A stretch of DNA of 6,711 nt from Deltaproteobacteria bacterium. GTDB taxonomy: Bacteria; Desulfobacterota; Desulfobacteria; Desulfobacterales; SURF-7. The position numbers were made by a program, and so were the translations under genes. Under the pieces are notes generated by a model that had not been told where the DNA came from, ran no database searches, and worked only from the letters and a program-made list of their open reading frames with translations. The stretch is from the NCBI GenBank assembly GCA_019307665.1, contig JAFDJC010000231.1, positions 1 through 6,711 on the forward strand, in the 5' to 3' direction. Below, one piece after another: positions 1-5,670 of this stretch; within the stretch, counting starts at the first letter, position 1, and each line of letters opens with the position of its first letter.

Positions 1-431
1 TAATTTTTAAAAAATTCTTACAAAAACAATCCAGCAAATAAACTGACCGCTTCAGATATCTCTCCAGACCCGCAGGATATCATCCACCTCAGAAACCAGT
101 GATAAGTCTGACATCTGGCAGAGCCATATCAAAAGATTGACTCCACTTGTGATTTTCGATGACATCACAGTTTTCTTTATTTTTTAAATGAGTTGGAGCT
201 GTCACCAGATATTAGATAAACCATTTTCGTTCGCTACCATGTTGTATCACATTATAGAATCAACCTGTGCAACATTGGGAGTATCGAGCCCCAATATTCT
301 TAAAAACCTTTCCAGAAATGTAATATTCTAACATGGCAAAAAAGTTGCGATAACATCAAATCGTGGAGAAAAAGGAGACCGGTCAACAGCAACCGTTTAA
401 ATATTAGAGGAAACAACTCGAAACAATATCC
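1..431. other. gene-poor upstream DNA
   Basis: I find no convincing gene here. The longest reading I could place by eye is a 37-codon minus-strand ORF (ATG at 165, TGA ending at 52) with no ribosome binding site and no recognisable family. It could be a degraded gene end or chance. There is a small stem-loop at 274-295 (ATTGGG pairing with CCCAAT across a 10-base loop) that lacks a following T-run, so it is not a convincing terminator. A Shine-Dalgarno-like AAGGAG near 372-377 is not followed by a start codon at usable distance. The segment is AT-rich and looks like ordinary intergenic DNA or a decayed gene. Confidence 0.5.
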
Positions 432-460
432 TTGAAAAATTGTGAATACCGTATTATTAT
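432..460 (+). promoter_or_regulatory. sigma70-like promoter for the flavodoxin-fold gene
   Basis: TTGAAA at 432-437 and TATTAT at 455-460 are separated by exactly 17 bases. Each hexamer matches the sigma70 consensus at five of six positions. Transcription would start near 467, leaving a leader of about 108 bases before the GTG at 575. This is pattern evidence only, in AT-rich DNA where chance matches are common. Confidence 0.42.
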
Positions 461-574
461 GTTGCTGATTTTATCTGCGCCAATTGATTTCATGTTGCCT
501 TGGTCTTCACGTTCATTTGCTCAAGACAGCTTTTTTAAAGGTTATAAACCAATTTTTTTCAGAAAGAGGGAAAA

Positions 575-1951
575 GTGAAAATCATCATTTTAAACGGCAG
601 CCCCAAGGGAAAGCTGAGCATAACGCTCCAGTATGTGAATTTTATCAAGAAAAAATTTCCGGAACACACTTACAAGATCCACCACATCAGTGAACGGATC
701 AACAGAATAGCCCATAATGACAATCTGTTTCAGGAAATCATGGATGACATCGGGTCTGCTGATGCAGTTATTTGGTCATTTCCCATCTATGTCCTTCTCA
801 TCCCCTCTCAACTCAAGCGATTCATCGAACTTGTATTTGAAAAGCGGGCAAAAAAATATTTTAGGAACAAGTATACAGTCAGCTTGAGCACGTCCCTCCG
901 GTTCTATGACCACACGGCCCATAACTACCTCCACGGCATCTGCGATGATCTGAATATGAGATACTGGACTGATTATTCCGCAGATATGCAGGATCTCATG
1001 GATGAAACCCAGCGGGAAAAACTGCTCGTTTTCGCTGAAGAATTCTTTCATGCCGTGGCAAGCAGGCTTCCCACAACGAAAGTATACGATCCGGTCGTCA
1101 CCCGCCGGTTTACCTATAAAGCGGGTGATGTAAAGGAGAAAGTGGATAACAACGGCAGGAGAATCCTTATCCTTACCGACCTGGAGAAGGAGAAATCGAA
1201 TCTTGGTCGCATGATTGATCAGTTCAAGAATTCCTTTACAGACGGTGTGGAAATCGCCAACATAAACGACATTGAAATCAAGGGTGGATGCATCGGCTGT
1301 GTCCAATGCGGCCTCGACAACAAATGTATCTATATGGGTAAGGATGGCTTTATTGATTTTTGTGAAGAAACATATTTTACCGCGGATGCAGTTGTTTTTG
1401 CACCGGAAATCAAGGACAGGTATTTTTCATGGAAATGGAAGCAGTTCCTTGACCGGAATTTTTACAGAGGCCACACACCGGGACTGAAGGGAAAACAGAC
1501 GGCATATATTCTGTCCGGCCCCTTAAAACAGCTTGAGAACCTGCGTCAGATCATCCAGGCCAAATCCGAAATGGGATATACAAATCTTGTGGATATCGTG
1601 ACGGATGAAAGTGAGAACGACAAGGCTATTGACAGGACTCTCTACAACGCCGCCCGACGGATGATGTGGTGCGATGAACGGCAGTACGTCAAGCCGCCGA
1701 GTTTTCTATATGTGGGCGGCCACAAAATCTTCCGGGACCTGGTATGGAGTCGCCGGGCCATATTTCAGGCGGATTATAAATATTACCGGAAACACAAGAT
1801 GTTCGACTTTCCCCAGAAAGATAAAAAAGCAGCAGCATTCAACAAGCAGATGATGTCTCTGATGAAAGATCCCAAAATGAAGGAAGAAATTCGAAAAATG
1901 ATGAAAACACAGGCAGTCAGGCCTCATATGGAGGTTGTAGCAAAAGAATAA
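575..1951 (+). CDS. two-domain flavodoxin-fold NAD(P)H-dependent oxidoreductase-like protein
   Basis: The 458-residue protein carries two flavodoxin/NADPH-dependent FMN reductase-like halves. Residues 1-165 open with a beta strand and phosphate-binding loop (IIILNGSPKGK, 3-13), followed by the SFPIYVLLIPSQLKRFIE region (68-85) that in this superfamily lies by the flavin ring and dimer interface. The second half starts near 195 (RRILILTDLEKEK) and carries a cysteine cluster, C239-x2-C242-x2-C245-x5-C251, typical of the iron-sulfur flavoprotein/flavodoxin_2 group. The loop at 201-211 lacks the usual Gly/Ser pattern, so this half may not bind FMN. Residues about 385-458 form a basic, probably helical tail. 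GTG is chosen as start because AGAGGG lies at 565-570 and the flavodoxin strand begins at once. It is transcribed alone and converges with the Nudix gene 45 bp away. Probable role: soluble flavin-dependent electron transfer or reduction; substrate unknown. Confidence 0.85.
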   Translation: MKIIILNGSPKGKLSITLQYVNFIKKKFPEHTYKIHHISERINRIAHNDNLFQEIMDDIGSADAVIWSFPIYVLLIPSQLKRFIELVFEKRAKKYFRNKYTVSLSTSLRFYDHTAHNYLHGICDDLNMRYWTDYSADMQDLMDETQREKLLVFAEEFFHAVASRLPTTKVYDPVVTRRFTYKAGDVKEKVDNNGRRILILTDLEKEKSNLGRMIDQFKNSFTDGVEIANINDIEIKGGCIGCVQCGLDNKCIYMGKDGFIDFCEETYFTADAVVFAPEIKDRYFSWKWKQFLDRNFYRGHTPGLKGKQTAYILSGPLKQLENLRQIIQAKSEMGYTNLVDIVTDESENDKAIDRTLYNAARRMMWCDERQYVKPPSFLYVGGHKIFRDLVWSRRAIFQADYKYYRKHKMFDFPQKDKKAAAFNKQMMSLMKDPKMKEEIRKMMKTQAVRPHMEVVAKE

Positions 1952-1996
1952 TTTTCATCAACAGGTTTCTCACATCGGCGCTTCAGCATATCATAA

Positions 1997-2461
1997 TCAA
2001 GAGGGAGGCAGGATGCGCAGGGATGCCGGCGGGGCCTTGTCCACAAACCCCTCTTTGATCCGGCCCAGAACATACCCGGTAATGGCCACGGCTTTTGGCG
2101 TAACGATGTTTTTTGCCTCATTAAAATCCAGCCATTTGAAATCGCTGTGCTCATGGTTCAGGCGGACCTCGGCTTCTGGTGGCACAAACCCGGCATAAAT
2201 GCGGATATGCTCATCCTGACCGGCATCGGGACCAATGCGGGGAACCTTCATCCCGGTGTCATAAAGCGGTTCAGGCAAAAGGCCTGTTTCTTCTTTAACT
2301 TCACGAAATGCCGTATCCGATGGGATTTCGTTATTCCGGATATTCCCCGCGATTGGCCACCATTGGTGCTTATACAGTCCCCAGGCCCGACATAAAAATA
2401 AAATCTGAAGTTTGCCTGCCGAATATCGTAATAAATGTACAACAACTCCGACATCTTTCAT
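1997..2461 (-). CDS. Nudix hydrolase (NudB-like)
   Basis: The 154-residue protein has a complete Nudix box at residues 39-61: G39, E45, then REVKEETGL (53-61), matching G-x5-E-x7-REUxEExGU. The glutamates of REVKEE bind the divalent metal. The family hydrolyses nucleoside diphosphates linked to another group. The later EHSDFKWLDFNEA stretch (about 104-116) and the overall length resemble the dihydronopterin triphosphate/dATP pyrophosphohydrolase NudB subgroup, so a role in folate synthesis or nucleotide-pool cleaning is possible; substrate cannot be read from sequence. ATG at 2461 fits the family N-terminus but has only a weak upstream GAG as ribosome binding site. It follows trmO on the same strand after about 200 bp, so it may have its own promoter. 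The C-terminal 20 residues are proline-rich and probably variable. Confidence 0.93.
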   Translation of the reverse strand: MKDVGVVVHLLRYSAGKLQILFLCRAWGLYKHQWWPIAGNIRNNEIPSDTAFREVKEETGLLPEPLYDTGMKVPRIGPDAGQDEHIRIYAGFVPPEAEVRLNHEHSDFKWLDFNEAKNIVTPKAVAITGYVLGRIKEGFVDKAPPASLRILPPS

Positions 2462-2663
2462 TTTTAACTCATGATTTTCTGTATGTTTATCCTGAGGTCA
2501 GCATAAACATGCCCTGATTCTATGGAAGAAATTTAGACCCATTCTTTTTGCTATCCTAATCGGGTATCATTAATCAAGAGCTAAAATTATCCAGAGATGA
2601 CCTTCTCAAAAGGACAGCATACAATACCGCCACGCAAATATTTTATTTTTGCATATCCTTCCC
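2462..2663. other. intergenic spacer between trmO and the Nudix gene
   Basis: About 200 bp without a gene. I see no strong hairpin with a T-run after trmO; GCAAA/TTTGC around 2635-2653 could form only a weak A/T-rich stem. A possible minus-strand -10 (GATAAT, complement near 2586-2591) has no good -35 partner at the right distance. Whether the Nudix gene is transcribed from here or by read-through is not decided by the sequence. Confidence 0.4.
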
Positions 2664-3215
2664 CTACGGAACGGTCTTTTCCAATTCCCTTTGGATTTGC
2701 GCCATCCATGCCGGAACAATTGGATTTTCAGCGCCATAATAAGTTTGCGCATAGGGTTTAATGTCGACAATAGGGCTGCCATCCACTGCCTCAAGTCCCT
2801 CCACCTTAAGGTGGCTGCCATGTCGTTCGAGAAGCTTGACTGCGGAAACCAGCACAGGATTGGGCCGAGCCGGACTGCAGGTTGCAAAAATGCCCTGTTT
2901 GGGAAGATTTTTTCTTCCCATGGGGTGGACCTTCCGCAGGTTCCGTCGCTCCGGATCAATAAGATGCGGCCAGTACAAGACAAGAATATGAGAAAAGCCC
3001 TCAATGCCATCCAGAAGTTCTTCCCATTTGGAGAAAATAATGATTTCACAGACGACATGTTTTACTTTTTGATGATATTCCCGAATTTTATCCATTTGTT
3101 CACTAAGTTTGATATCGGAATTTTCGGCCCTTAGCGTGGGCGTTTTGATTTCACTCCTTACCTGACCGATGGGAGTCAGCTGCATCAGCGGCCATTTATG
3201 CTGGGCATCGTCCAT
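2664..3215 (-). CDS. trmO: tRNA (N6-threonylcarbamoyladenosine(37)-N6)-methyltransferase TrmO
   Basis: The 183-residue product belongs to the TsaA/YaeB (UPF0066) family, SAM-dependent enzymes that in E. coli methylate t6A37 of threonine tRNA. Family landmarks in order are LTPIGQVRS (13-21), LLDGIEGFSHILVLYWPH (67-84), the signature HPMGRKN...GIFATCSPARPNPVLVSAVKLL (97-129) and VEGLEAVDGSPIVDIKPY (138-155). The protein is short and lacks the C-terminal domain of E. coli TrmO. It has about 40 residues between the first two motifs, as in the compact archaeal-type members. ATG at 3215 is supported by AGGAG at 3224-3228, eight bases upstream. It sits 45 bp after the methyltransferase gene and is probably the last gene of that operon. 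A specialised role distinct from tRNA modification cannot be excluded for the compact subgroup. Confidence 0.92.
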   Translation of the reverse strand: MDDAQHKWPLMQLTPIGQVRSEIKTPTLRAENSDIKLSEQMDKIREYHQKVKHVVCEIIIFSKWEELLDGIEGFSHILVLYWPHLIDPERRNLRKVHPMGRKNLPKQGIFATCSPARPNPVLVSAVKLLERHGSHLKVEGLEAVDGSPIVDIKPYAQTYYGAENPIVPAWMAQIQRELEKTVP

Positions 3216-3260
3216 TTATTTGTCTCCTTTATTAACCTTTCATCTATAAAATTTCCATAT

Positions 3261-3953
3261 TCAGTGTTTCTCCCACCTGGCGGCTAAAAAAGCGCCGGTG
3301 AAAAGACCCTTTTTGCACCCATCGCACTCCATTTTGGGTATCGTCAAAGGATCGTCATCTTTTTGAAAGTGAATCGCCGTTTTAACTTCACCTTCTGTGG
3401 GAGCAATGGATCGCATGTCCTCGGGAGACCTGAATATCGTCCGGCTGAAGATGGAATGACCTTTGTCGGCTTCATGTTTTCTTCGCGAGGCCCATGGACT
3501 TAAGCTGTTGAGCGTTGCCGTTACGATGACGCCACCTTTTTTGGCTACCCGGAATAATTCGACAACAGCTCCCTTGCCGTTTTCTATAAACTCAAGGGCG
3601 GTTATGGATACTACCTTGTCAAAGGAGCCATCGGCAAAAGGCAACGTCATCATATCTCCTACAACCCCTCGAAATTTATTTTTATTGGCCTTCTTAACGG
3701 CGCGAACAAGCATCGGTTTGGATATGTCGAGCCCGACTACAAGAGGTCCAAAAGAAAGTATATCGACCGTAAACACACCTGTTCCGCAACCAACATCCAA
3801 GATCATTTCTCCGGGTCGGGGTTTCAACAGACCCAGGATAAGCTCGCTTTCGTATCTCTTGACCAAGAGGCCAACGGGTGTTTCAAACCACCGGTCATAC
3901 TGGTCCGGCCATTCATCGAAAAGGTTACTTTTTGTTCCTTCCTCGCTGAACAT
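3261..3953 (-). CDS. class I SAM-dependent methyltransferase
   Basis: The 230-residue protein has a Rossmann-type methyltransferase core of the UbiE/Methyltransf_11 kind. Motif I is ILDVGCGTG (51-59), the acidic residue after strand 2 is D76 in GLDIS, GD (99-100) lies near the adenine, and LPFADGSFDKVVS (104-116) is the usual motif II/III region followed by the LFRVAKKGG turn (133-141). The substrate is not evident. The N-terminal FDEWPDQYDRWFETPVG is typical of this subgroup. The C-terminal part carries an unusual CDGCKKG (210-216) that might bind a metal or be structural. ATG at 3953 has GAGG four bases upstream. It begins 20 bp after the stop of the thiamine-binding gene and is followed by trmO, so it is an internal operon gene. 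Confidence 0.93.
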   Translation of the reverse strand: MFSEEGTKSNLFDEWPDQYDRWFETPVGLLVKRYESELILGLLKPRPGEMILDVGCGTGVFTVDILSFGPLVVGLDISKPMLVRAVKKANKNKFRGVVGDMMTLPFADGSFDKVVSITALEFIENGKGAVVELFRVAKKGGVIVTATLNSLSPWASRRKHEADKGHSIFSRTIFRSPEDMRSIAPTEGEVKTAIHFQKDDDPLTIPKMECDGCKKGLFTGAFLAARWEKH

Positions 3954-3973
3954 ATAGCCTCGGCATCCGGTCC

Positions 3974-4261
3974 TTATTGTACAGAATTGCGTTTGGTCTG
4001 TATGGTTGCGTCTTTATCTCTTCTATCATCGATTTTCAGGTCAATGACAATTCTTTGAGCGCCTTGGTCAAGATGAGCCTGATGGACATTCTTGACAAGC
4101 AGAAACAAAGCATCAAGATCCGGCACTTCCACGACAGTAGATAAGCCTCCGATCTCATACTTGTATCCGGATTTTTTAATTGCCTTAATACCTTCTTTTA
4201 CATACCGGCTTACGCTGACGCCTTCGCCAATGGGATATACAGAAAGCTGTGCGAGTATCAA
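3974..4261 (-). CDS. MTH1187 family thiamine-binding protein
   Basis: The product is about 95 residues and starts ILAQLSVYPIGEGVSVSRYVK, the hallmark opening of the MTH1187/YkoF-like family (PF01910, formerly DUF77), small ferredoxin-like-fold proteins whose members bind thiamine. GYKYEIGGLSTVVE and the following VPDLDALFLLVKNVHQAHLDQGAQRIVIDLKIDDR complete the domain. I place the start at TTG 4261-4259, not at an upstream TTG (4279), because AAAGGAGGGG lies at 4265-4274 with the AGGAGG core five bases ahead and relatives begin at this residue. The last ~10 residues are a charged tail. Its ribosome binding site overlaps the stop of the preceding small gene, suggesting coupled translation. Binding of thiamine or a derivative is known for the family and inferred here. 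Confidence 0.92.
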   Translation of the reverse strand: MILAQLSVYPIGEGVSVSRYVKEGIKAIKKSGYKYEIGGLSTVVEVPDLDALFLLVKNVHQAHLDQGAQRIVIDLKIDDRRDKDATIQTKRNSVQ

Positions 4262-4264
4262 TTT

Positions 4265-4274
4265 CCCCTCCTTT
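4265..4274 (-). promoter_or_regulatory. ribosome binding site overlapping the upstream stop codon
   Basis: On the minus strand AAAGGAGGGG precedes the TTG start of the thiamine-binding gene by three bases, with the AGGAGG core at 4272-4267. The TAA stop of the upstream gene (4275-4273) shares its last two A residues with this site. The arrangement fixes the TTG start and implies that ribosomes finishing the small gene can reinitiate. Confidence 0.8.
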
Positions 4275-4548
4275 AGCAAATAATTTTATAGGCCCCCTTC
4301 TGCAAATCTATAGCTCGTTTCACCCAAAATTTGACATCATCATCAATTCCGAACCTCCCTTCTTTTGCATTGCTACGAACGAGATAAGGTCTGCCCCCAA
4401 GAACAACTACATCGCCATATTCCACGCGGAAGAAATCCGTAGTGTCTGTATGAATTTTTAAATGATGGGGGTCTCGGGAAGGCGCAAGCCAAGGGGAAGC
4501 CATTTGCCATAAGTTTTCTTGAGACATGTTTTTTGTCATTTTACCCAC
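4273..4548 (-). CDS. small protein of unknown function, first gene of the operon
   Basis: I do not recognise this gene with certainty. It encodes up to 91 residues with no signal peptide or membrane segment. The core YGDVVVLGGRPYLVRSNAKEGRFGID...VKFWVKRAIDLQKGAYKII (44-90) alternates beta strands and charged turns and looks like a small beta-rich domain. The abrupt ending KIIC just after a strand could mean it is the N-terminal part of a longer protein, possibly cut short, but this is a guess. Possible starts are GTG 4548, ATG 4539 and ATG 4527; none has a good ribosome binding site, so the first 7 residues are uncertain. Its stop lies in the ribosome binding site of the thiamine-binding gene, which supports it being real and co-translated. 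Confidence 0.68.
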   Translation of the reverse strand: MGKMTKNMSQENLWQMASPWLAPSRDPHHLKIHTDTTDFFRVEYGDVVVLGGRPYLVRSNAKEGRFGIDDDVKFWVKRAIDLQKGAYKIIC

Positions 4549-4572
4549 AAGTCATCAATTCTGAACAGCTAT

Positions 4573-4591
4573 ATTTAGAAAATTTCTAAAT
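4573..4591. promoter_or_regulatory. 19-bp palindrome, candidate operator of the thiamine-binding/methyltransferase operon
   Basis: ATTTAGAAAATTTCTAAAT has perfect 9-bp arms around one central base. It lies about 25 bp upstream of the first possible start of the operon. Symmetry, length and position suit a homodimeric repressor or activator site; no specific regulator can be named from the sequence. Confidence 0.4.
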
Positions 4592-4609
4592 CGTTTTGCA
4601 CCGTTTTGC
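4592..4609. repeat. direct repeat CGTTTTGC with 10-bp period
   Basis: CGTTTTGC occurs at 4592-4599 and again at 4602-4609, so the two copies face the same side of the helix. They abut the 19-bp palindrome and fall in the presumed operon promoter region. They could be tandem activator sites, but a coincidence of two 8-mers is possible. Confidence 0.4.
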
Positions 4610-4826
4610 CAAATTAAAAACTGTAACTATACGCCGTTTTCAAAGAATAGAGCATATATATTGATTTGAGGCAAGATTTTACCAGCGAGCCATAGAGTCG
4701 ACGCTCAATTACAGTATTGCGGTTTTGGTCCGGACCATAATATATCGCGTAAGGCCGATTTCTGAATTTTCAAAAAGTCTCCGAGGACTGCTCTTGACAA
4801 ATAACAAAAATAAAAAATTGAAGCCT

Positions 4827-4846
4827 CCCCGCAGCAAGCTACGGGG
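4827..4846. repeat. REP-like palindrome, copy 1
   Basis: CCCCGCAGC (4827-4835) and GCTACGGGG (4838-4846) form arms around AA with one mismatch (C4832 against A4841). A second copy lies 66 bp further on in the same orientation. Extragenic position, GC-rich stem in AT-rich DNA and pairing with a second copy are typical of REP/BIME elements. The class is an inference. Confidence 0.6.
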
Positions 4847-4892
4847 AATCTTCCAAGTAAGGATTTTAGACTATTTTTATTTCGCTCGCTAA

Positions 4893-4928
4893 CCCCGTAG
4901 CAAGCTACGGAGAATGCGCTCGCATTGC
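4893..4928. repeat. REP-like palindrome copy 2 with adjacent hairpin
   Basis: CCCCGTAGC (4893-4901) and GCTACGGAG (4904-4912) form arms around AA with one mismatch at A4911. It is followed directly by AATGCG-CT-CGCATT (4913-4926), a second perfect 6-bp stem. GGATTTT (4861-4867) and AAAATCC (4936-4942) form an outer inverted repeat that encloses this copy. No transposase gene is present, so the element would be non-autonomous. Confidence 0.6.
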
Positions 4929-4978
4929 TTGTTCAAAATCCCAAGGAATAGAATAGAAAGTTCTCAATCATCTAATAT

Positions 4979-5045
4979 GGGATGGGTACAAGATATGGTA
5001 TTCTGAGAATTTCAGTCTGAATACCACATATCTTTTGAAAATCCC
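4979..5045. repeat. long imperfect hairpin downstream of yjbQ
   Basis: AAGATAT (4990-4996) plus GGTATTC (4997-5003) pair with GAATACC (5019-5025) and ATATCTT (5028-5034), interrupted only by a two-base bulge (5026-5027). GGGAT (4979-4983) and ATCCC (5041-5045) add an outer stem across an internal loop. It lacks a T-run and so is not a standard terminator. It could be a structured RNA segment or part of a small mobile repeat. Confidence 0.5.
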
Positions 5046-5238
5046 TAAGTATCAGTCAATCCGGAGACCTTTGATACGTCTGACGTCACCGGCCACTCCA
5101 GCACGGGGCGCTTCGTAGGTGCTGAAAGTTCATACGTTAATCCGTGCTGATTCTGTCTTTCTTACAGTCTTATCGTCGTCTCGGCGTTTGCCGGGTTTAT
5201 GTCGGAGATGGCCTGATGAGGGACAGCGTAAAGCTGGA

Positions 5239-5670
5239 TCAGGCAGTGCCGGTGACGGTCACCTCAATGCTCCGGTTGCGCGGGCGGTTGTCGTGATTGA
5301 CGGCAACAACCTGCTGCCAGGTTCCGAGTTTAAGAACGCCGTTTCTCACGGGCAGAACTATCGACGGGCTCATCAGGGCTGCCTGGACATGACTGTGCCC
5401 ATTTCCGTCATGCCATGCTTTTTCATGGGCGTATTCGATATCGGGCGGAGCCAGCCGATTAAGCGCGGCTTTAAAATCTTCGATCACGCCGGGTTCGTAC
5501 TCGATGGTCGTCAAAGACCCGGTGGATCCGACCATGCAGGCGCTGAGAACGCCGGTGGAGACTTCCGAAGCCTGCAACAGACGGTTTAATTCGGAGGTAA
5601 TATCCATGACATCCGGTCCTGTATTCAGCTTCACCTCCAGGGTGCGGTAAAAAATCGATACCGGTTCCAT
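5239..5670 (-). CDS. yjbQ: YjbQ family (UPF0047) secondary thiamine-phosphate synthase-like enzyme
   Basis: The 143-residue length and motifs are classic for UPF0047. VGSTGSLTTIEYEPG (47-61), then Y80-AHEKAWHDGNGHSH (to 94) with the histidines that coordinate a metal in family structures, and LGTWQQVVAVNHDNRPRNRSIEVTVTG (115-141) at the C-terminus. E. coli YjbQ can rescue loss of ThiE, giving the name secondary thiamine-phosphate synthase; the natural reaction of the family is not settled. ATG at 5670 is backed by AGGAGG at 5681-5686, ten bases upstream. It stands about 690 bp upstream of the operon holding a thiamine-binding protein on the same strand, and 196 bp after the cysteine-cluster gene, so it is probably transcribed from its own promoter. 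The protein appears intact and cytoplasmic. Confidence 0.94.
   Translation of the reverse strand: MEPVSIFYRTLEVKLNTGPDVMDITSELNRLLQASEVSTGVLSACMVGSTGSLTTIEYEPGVIEDFKAALNRLAPPDIEYAHEKAWHDGNGHSHVQAALMSPSIVLPVRNGVLKLGTWQQVVAVNHDNRPRNRSIEVTVTGTA

Larger units (their letters stand above)
4549..5238. other. gene-less region rich in inverted repeats
   Basis: No supported gene lies in these 690 bp; open frames here are short or shadow yjbQ. From left to right it holds a 19-bp palindrome and a 10-bp-period direct repeat just upstream of the operon (4573-4609), a perfect 12-bp palindrome (4726-4737), two REP-like palindromes (4827-4846 and 4893-4912) with a companion hairpin, a long imperfect hairpin (4979-5045) and alternative stem-loops after yjbQ (5099-5149). 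An isolated perfect TTGACA (4794-4799, + strand) has no -10 at proper spacing. I do not see the conserved THI-box thiamine riboswitch core or a cobalamin riboswitch in consistent order. Confidence 0.6.

Noticed and set aside
776..1306. 176-codon minus-strand frame opposite the flavodoxin-fold gene
   Set aside because: No recognisable motif and no ribosome binding site; the + strand frame has flavodoxin motifs along its entire length.
2606..3058. 150-codon minus-strand frame within trmO
   Set aside because: It overlaps trmO in another frame; the TrmO signature motifs show which frame is real.
3463..3957. 164-codon + strand frame opposite the methyltransferase
   Set aside because: Ser/Thr-rich antisense shadow; the opposite strand encodes an intact Rossmann methyltransferase.
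4794..4822. promoter from the perfect TTGACA at 4794
   Set aside because: No -10-like hexamer at 16-18 bases, and no gene follows on the + strand.
4827..4912. CRISPR array
   Set aside because: Only two short palindromic copies with one interval and no cas gene; REP-like elements explain them better.
5041..5110. possible cobalamin riboswitch (TCCGGAGACC and GCCACT words)
   Set aside because: The two conserved words occur in the reverse of the required order, and other core elements are missing.
4549..5238. possible thiamine (THI-box) riboswitch near the thiamine genes
   Set aside because: I could not find the conserved CTGAGA and ACCTGATCTGGATAATGCCAGCG-type core on either strand.
5119..5589. 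156-codon + strand frame opposite yjbQ
   Set aside because: It mirrors yjbQ, whose motifs and ribosome binding site are clear; the + strand translation has low-complexity, Gly/Arg-rich shadow composition and no family features.
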